Assembly (NCBI GenBank): GCA_002724505.1
Contig: PBOV01000014.1
Location: 9,476-18,982, forward strand
Reading direction: 5' to 3'
Length of the DNA stretch: 9,507 nucleotides
Source: Rhodospirillaceae bacterium
GTDB lineage: Bacteria > Pseudomonadota > Alphaproteobacteria > MPNO01 > UBA2964
Shown: positions 6,466 to 9,507 of the stretch, one piece after another
Layout: the number at the start of each line of letters is the position of its first letter
Numbering within the stretch: the first letter of the stretch is position 1
The notes under the pieces: model-generated
Seen by the model: only the letters and a program-made list of their open reading frames with translations
What the model was told of the DNA's origin: nothing
Database searches by the model: none
Position numbers and translations under genes: made by a program

Positions 6466-6493
6466 TTGAAAGATAATGTCTCATACTTATAAT
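6466..6493 (+). promoter_or_regulatory. Sigma-70-type promoter of the Lrp/AsnC gene
   Basis: TTGAAA (6466-6471) is separated by 16 bases from a perfect TATAAT (6488-6493); a second TATAAT overlaps it at 6493-6498. Transcription would start near 6500, giving a leader of about 30 bases that carries AGAGGGG before the ATG at 6532. The element lies in the gap divergent from the ELM1-family gene. An Lrp-type protein binding here could control both directions, as autoregulation is usual in the family. On the minus strand TTGACG (6506-6501) overlaps the same DNA and could be the -35 of the ELM1 gene, but its -10 is unclear. Confidence 0.6.
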
Positions 6494-6531
6494 ATAATTA
6501 CGTCAATACATACACTAGAGAGGGGCAAACA

Positions 6532-7008
6532 ATGGTCCAATTCAAGCTCGATCGGATCGATCTCAAAATCCTACGAGATTTGCAGGATAATGGAAGAATG
6601 ACCAATGTTGAACTAGCTAAACGAGTTGGGATTTCTCCCCCACCATGTCTACGACGTGTCCGAACACTTGAACAGACCGAATGTATTCGTGGGTACCATG
6701 CAGACGTCAACCCTGCAGCCCTAGGATTTGGTGTCACCGTATTTGCTCATGTTGGTCTTCATAGCCAAGCAGAAGCGGATCTTGTGGCATTTGAGGAGTT
6801 GGTTGAGAGTTGGCCAGAGGTCCGCGAGTGTCATATGCTTGCGGGTGAAACCGACTTTTTAATCAAAATTGTTGCTCCTGACTGGGATAGGTATCAGCGT
6901 TTTTTGACAAGTCAATTAACACCCGCCCCCAATGTTAGCGTGGTAAAATCTGCGTTAGCAATTAGAACTAAAACCCATAGGCCGGGTGTACCGATCGACG
7001 CTGAATGA
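6532..7008 (+). CDS. Lrp/AsnC-family transcriptional regulator
   Basis: It is the only plus-strand gene in the window: 158 residues, typical family length. The N-terminal helix-turn-helix spans about 8-56 (LDRIDLKILRDLQDNGRMTNVELAKRVGISPPPCLRRVRTLEQ). The C-terminal RAM ligand-binding and oligomerisation domain spans about 66-145, with the family hallmark GETDFLIKIV at 105-114 in the effector loop. Such proteins sense amino acids and wrap DNA as dimers to octamers. The start is backed by GAGAGGGG a few bases upstream. It is convergent with greA (24 bases between stops, no terminator visible) and divergent from the ELM1 gene. In rhizobia an lrp gene (lrp3) leads a trxB-lsrB operon; here it is inverted and separated from trxB by three genes. 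The ligand and regulon are unknown. Confidence 0.95.
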   Translation: MVQFKLDRIDLKILRDLQDNGRMTNVELAKRVGISPPPCLRRVRTLEQTECIRGYHADVNPAALGFGVTVFAHVGLHSQAEADLVAFEELVESWPEVRECHMLAGETDFLIKIVAPDWDRYQRFLTSQLTPAPNVSVVKSALAIRTKTHRPGVPIDAE

Positions 7009-7032
7009 TGCGCGTTCACGAGGTTGAGGCCG

Positions 7033-7506
7033 CTATTTAAAACTAACTTTTATTATTTCATAACCTTTACTACCCTTTGGTGTTACAACTTCTACGGAGT
7101 CCCCCACCGTTTTCCCGATCAATGCGCGCGCTAATGGGGCATTAATAGACAAAAAACCATTGTTAATATCAGCCTCGTGTTCACCAACAATTTGATAGGT
7201 AGAATCTTCGTCGGTATCTTCGTCCGTCAATTTTATCTTAGCTCCGAACTTTACGATTTTGCCAGATAGCTTGGATACGTCGATGATTTCGGCATTAGCA
7301 ATTTTATTCTCGATTTCGCTAATCCGACCTTCATTAAAAGATTGGCGTTCTTTTGCAGCGTGGTACTCAGCATTCTCCGAAAGATCACCATGTTCACGAG
7401 CCGTTGCGATCGCTTTTATAATCTCGGGACGTTCAACCGTCTTGAGGCGCTTTAATTCCTCTTCAAGTCGTTCAAATCCGTCTAAAGTCATGGGAACCTT
7501 ATCCAT
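7033..7506 (-). CDS. greA: Transcription elongation factor GreA
   Basis: GreA enters the secondary channel of stalled, backtracked RNA polymerase and stimulates cleavage of the 3' end of the RNA. At 157 residues it has the canonical length. The N-terminal coiled coil (about 1-75) starts [19 protein letters not shown] and carries the tip motif [16 protein letters not shown] with the catalytic acidic residues Asp41 and Glu44 at the same numbers as in E. coli GreA. The C-terminal FKBP-like domain (about 80-157) includes [24 protein letters not shown] and ends in [18 protein letters not shown] precedes the ATG. It follows carB by 78 bases on the same strand, a linkage often seen in alphaproteobacteria. 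Confidence 0.97.
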   Translation of the reverse strand: MDKVPMTLDGFERLEEELKRLKTVERPEIIKAIATAREHGDLSENAEYHAAKERQSFNEGRISEIENKIANAEIIDVSKLSGKIVKFGAKIKLTDEDTDEDSTYQIVGEHEADINNGFLSINAPLARALIGKTVGDSVEVVTPKGSKGYEIIKVSFK

Positions 7507-7522
7507 GGTTCACCCCTTTTGT

Positions 7523-7571
7523 AAAAAACACATGCAATGTCAGGCCCACAATTGCAACTATGGGCTGTGTT
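7523..7571 (-). terminator. Possible weak terminator or attenuator between carB and greA
   Basis: On the minus strand AACACAGCCCA (7571-7561) can pair with TGGGC (7548-7544) and, after an 11-base bulge, TGTGTT (7532-7527), which runs into T residues up to 7523. The broken stem makes this a weak terminator. It could lower, rather than stop, read-through from carB into greA. I see no good promoter in the 78-base gap, so greA may depend on this read-through. Confidence 0.35.
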
Positions 7572-7584
7572 AAATTAGTTCTAC

Positions 7585-9507
7585 TCAGAACGAATTGCCA
7601 AGATAAGACTGTAATGGAGCAACTTCAAGGGTTCCCGTGCGTAGGGCCGAAATTGCCGCAACTGCGGCGCGGGCACCTGCAACGGTCGTGTAATAGGGGA
7701 TCTGGTTCATAAGGGCTGATTCTCGCAAGCTGCGGCTATCAGAAATCTCTGCGACTCCCCCGGCAGTATTAAAAACGATATCGACGCGGCCATCAGTCAT
7801 AGCATCGACAATATGCGGCTGGCCGTGCATGACCTTATTAATGAATTCTGAGTTAATGCCCGCAATTTTTAGTGATTTAGCTGTACCCTCAGTCGCGAGT
7901 AATTTAAACCCCATTTCGACCAATTGCTCAGCCAGTAAAACTATCGCCGGTTTATCAGAATCCTTTACAGATAAAAAAGCTGTACCCTGAACAGGAATTA
8001 TTTGCCCAGCTCCCAGCTGTGATTTGGCGAAGGCGCGGGCAAAATCGATATCAATACCCATGACCTCCCCAGTTGATTTCATTTCTGGACCTAGCAGCGT
8101 ATCAATGCCGCTGAAGCGGGCAAAAGGGAAAACTGCTTCCTTTATGGCCACGTGGTTTTCGCTTCCGACCACTGGATAGGACTGCAAGACAACGTCAAGG
8201 TTTTCACCCGCCATAATTCTAGCGGCCACTTTCGCGACAGGTACGCCGGTGGCTTTGGCAACAAAAGGAACTGTGCGGCTAGCGCGCGGATTAACCTCTA
8301 AAATATAGATTTTATTTTCTGTTATCGCATATTGAACATTCATAAGGCCAACAACTTTAAGCTCTCGCGCAAGAGAAATAGTTTGCCGTTTGATTTCTTC
8401 CACCAGATCTTCGGATAAAGAATGAGGCGGCAATGAACAAGCAGAGTCGCCTGAGTGAATTCCAGCTTCCTCGATATGTTCCATGATACCGGCAACGTGG
8501 ACGTTGCCTTGATTGTCAGCCAGTGCATCGACATCAATCTCTACGGCGTCTCTCAAATATGAGTCGAGGAGTACAGGATTGTCTTCTGAAATCCAGTTTG
8601 CCTCTTTGAGATATCGTTGCAGCGCGTTTTTGCCAAAAATTATTTCCATGCCTTGTCCACCAAGAACATATGACGGACGTATGACGATCGGAAATCCTAT
8701 GCGCTCAATTATTTTCATTGCTTCCGATGAGCTTCCCGCCATACCGTTCTCCGGCTGGGAAAGTTCGCAATCGTTAAGAAGCCTTTGGAATCTCTCTCTA
8801 TCTTCTGCTAAGTCGATGGCATCGGGCGTAGTCCCCAGGACAGGGATGCCGGCATTCTCAATGGCCCCAGCTAGTTTAAGCGGAGTTTGACCCCCGAACT
8901 GTAAGACTACGCCAAGAACTTCCCCATTTGACTGCTCGCGGTGGACAATCTCGATAAAATCCTCGGCTGTCAGGGGCTCAAAATATAGACGATCAGAAGT
9001 GTCATAATCTGTTGATACGGTTTCAGGGTTGCAGTTGACCATGATAGTTTCAAAGCCCGCTTCCTGGAGGGCGTAGATTGCGTGAACGCAGCAGTAATCA
9101 AACTCAATACCCTGACCAATCCGATTGGGACCCCCGCCTAGGATTATAATTTTTTGCCTATCGCTCGGGTAAGCCTCGCATTCCGCTGGATTGAGTCCGT
9201 CGCCCTCATAAGTCGAGTACATGTACGGTGTCGTAGAAGGAATTTCAGCGGCGCAGGTGTCGATTCGCTTAAAAACTGGTGTTACTTTCATCTTACGGCG
9301 TGTATCGGAAACTGCGGACGCATCAAGTCTGGTAAGCTCGGCGAGCCGAACATCTGAGAAGCCCATCGACTTTAAGCGCATCATTTCTTCGGGCGCTGTC
9401 GGCAGCCCGTTTAACCGAAGCTTCGCCTCTTCTTGCACAATGTCTTCTATTTGAGCCAGAAACCATGGGTCGAAATGACAGGCTAGGGCTATTTCCTTAA
9501 GCCCGAG
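7585..9507 (-). CDS. carB: Carbamoyl-phosphate synthase large subunit, C-terminal part (cut by the right edge)
   Basis: Together with CarA it makes carbamoyl phosphate from glutamine-derived ammonia, bicarbonate and two ATP, feeding pyrimidine and arginine synthesis in the cytoplasm. The frame is open to the right edge, so 640 codons of a usual 1070-1110 are visible. It begins inside the oligomerisation domain ([21 protein letters not shown]). The second synthetase half follows: [18 protein letters not shown] (about 9141-9088), [34 protein letters not shown]-grasp [32 protein letters not shown] and [18 protein letters not shown]. The last 130 or so residues form the MGS-like allosteric domain ([26 protein letters not shown]) that in E. 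coli binds UMP and ornithine. The stop (TGA) lies 78 bases before greA. No frameshift is seen. Confidence 0.97.
   Translation of the reverse strand, partial: LGLKEIALACHFDPWFLAQIEDIVQEEAKLRLNGLPTAPEEMMRLKSMGFSDVRLAELTRLDASAVSDTRRKMKVTPVFKRIDTCAAEIPSTTPYMYSTYEGDGLNPAECEAYPSDRQKIIILGGGPNRIGQGIEFDYCCVHAIYALQEAGFETIMVNCNPETVSTDYDTSDRLYFEPLTAEDFIEIVHREQSNGEVLGVVLQFGGQTPLKLAGAIENAGIPVLGTTPDAIDLAEDRERFQRLLNDCELSQPENGMAGSSSEAMKIIERIGFPIVIRPSYVLGGQGMEIIFGKNALQRYLKEANWISEDNPVLLDSYLRDAVEIDVDALADNQGNVHVAGIMEHIEEAGIHSGDSACSLPPHSLSEDLVEEIKRQTISLARELKVVGLMNVQYAITENKIYILEVNPRASRTVPFVAKATGVPVAKVAARIMAGENLDVVLQSYPVVGSENHVAIKEAVFPFARFSGIDTLLGPEMKSTGEVMGIDIDFARAFAKSQLGAGQIIPVQGTAFLSVKDSDKPAIVLLAEQLVEMGFKLLATEGTAKSLKIAGINSEFINKVMHGQPHIVDAMTDGRVDIVFNTAGGVAEISDSRSLRESALMNQIPYYTTVAGARAAVAAISALRTGTLEVAPLQSYLGNSF

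Noticed and set aside
8340..8890. Open frames on both strands within carB (8340-8537 minus, 8513-8890 plus)
   Set aside because: They overlap well-conserved ATP-grasp coding sequence in other frames and show no recognisable protein features.

Overview
The window reads as a chromosomal segment of a free-living, probably marine alphaproteobacterium with moderate GC content (judged by eye, not counted). The evidence is the order of housekeeping genes: carB, greA, an Lrp/AsnC regulator, an ELM1-family protein, trxB and a LysR regulator directly downstream of trxB. From memory, a related order (lrp3-trxB-lsrB) is known in rhizobia. Single best-match taxa cannot be named without a search. I see no tRNA, rRNA, insertion sequence, phage gene or CRISPR array.

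Layout from left to right. Positions 1-562 (minus) hold the N-terminal 187 codons of a TauD/TfdA-family 2-oxoglutarate dioxygenase that runs off the left edge. Positions 563-931 have no protein gene but are rich in structure: an operator-like dyad before the dioxygenase, a strong minus-strand Rho-independent terminator, three more hairpins in series, an unpaired CCTCCC anti-Shine-Dalgarno stretch, and a perfect T-N11-A LysR-type box. I read this as an uncharacterised small RNA gene next to its likely regulator. Positions 932-5394 (minus) form a tight cluster: a 2OG-Fe(II) oxygenase, a large protein of unknown function, thioredoxin reductase (trxB) and the LysR regulator. An ELM1-family gene (5457-6422, minus) lies upstream in the same direction. 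An Lrp/AsnC regulator (6532-7008, plus) is divergent from it behind a clear sigma-70 promoter. greA (7033-7506) and the C-terminal 640 codons of carB (7585 to the right edge) follow on the minus strand.

Working together: carB (carbamoyl phosphate for pyrimidines and arginine) and greA (rescue of stalled RNA polymerase) are housekeeping. trxB keeps thioredoxin reduced, and the LysR gene beside it resembles the LsrB/VtlR regulators that control AbcR-type small RNAs in rhizobia and Brucella. The candidate small RNA with its LysR box fits that circuit. However, this LysR protein has no cysteine at all, so it cannot sense redox through its own thiols. The oxygenase plus large unknown protein, placed between the ELM1 gene and trxB, is the least understood protein-coding part and may be a two-gene module. 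The large protein appears to be built from repeated beta-rich units.
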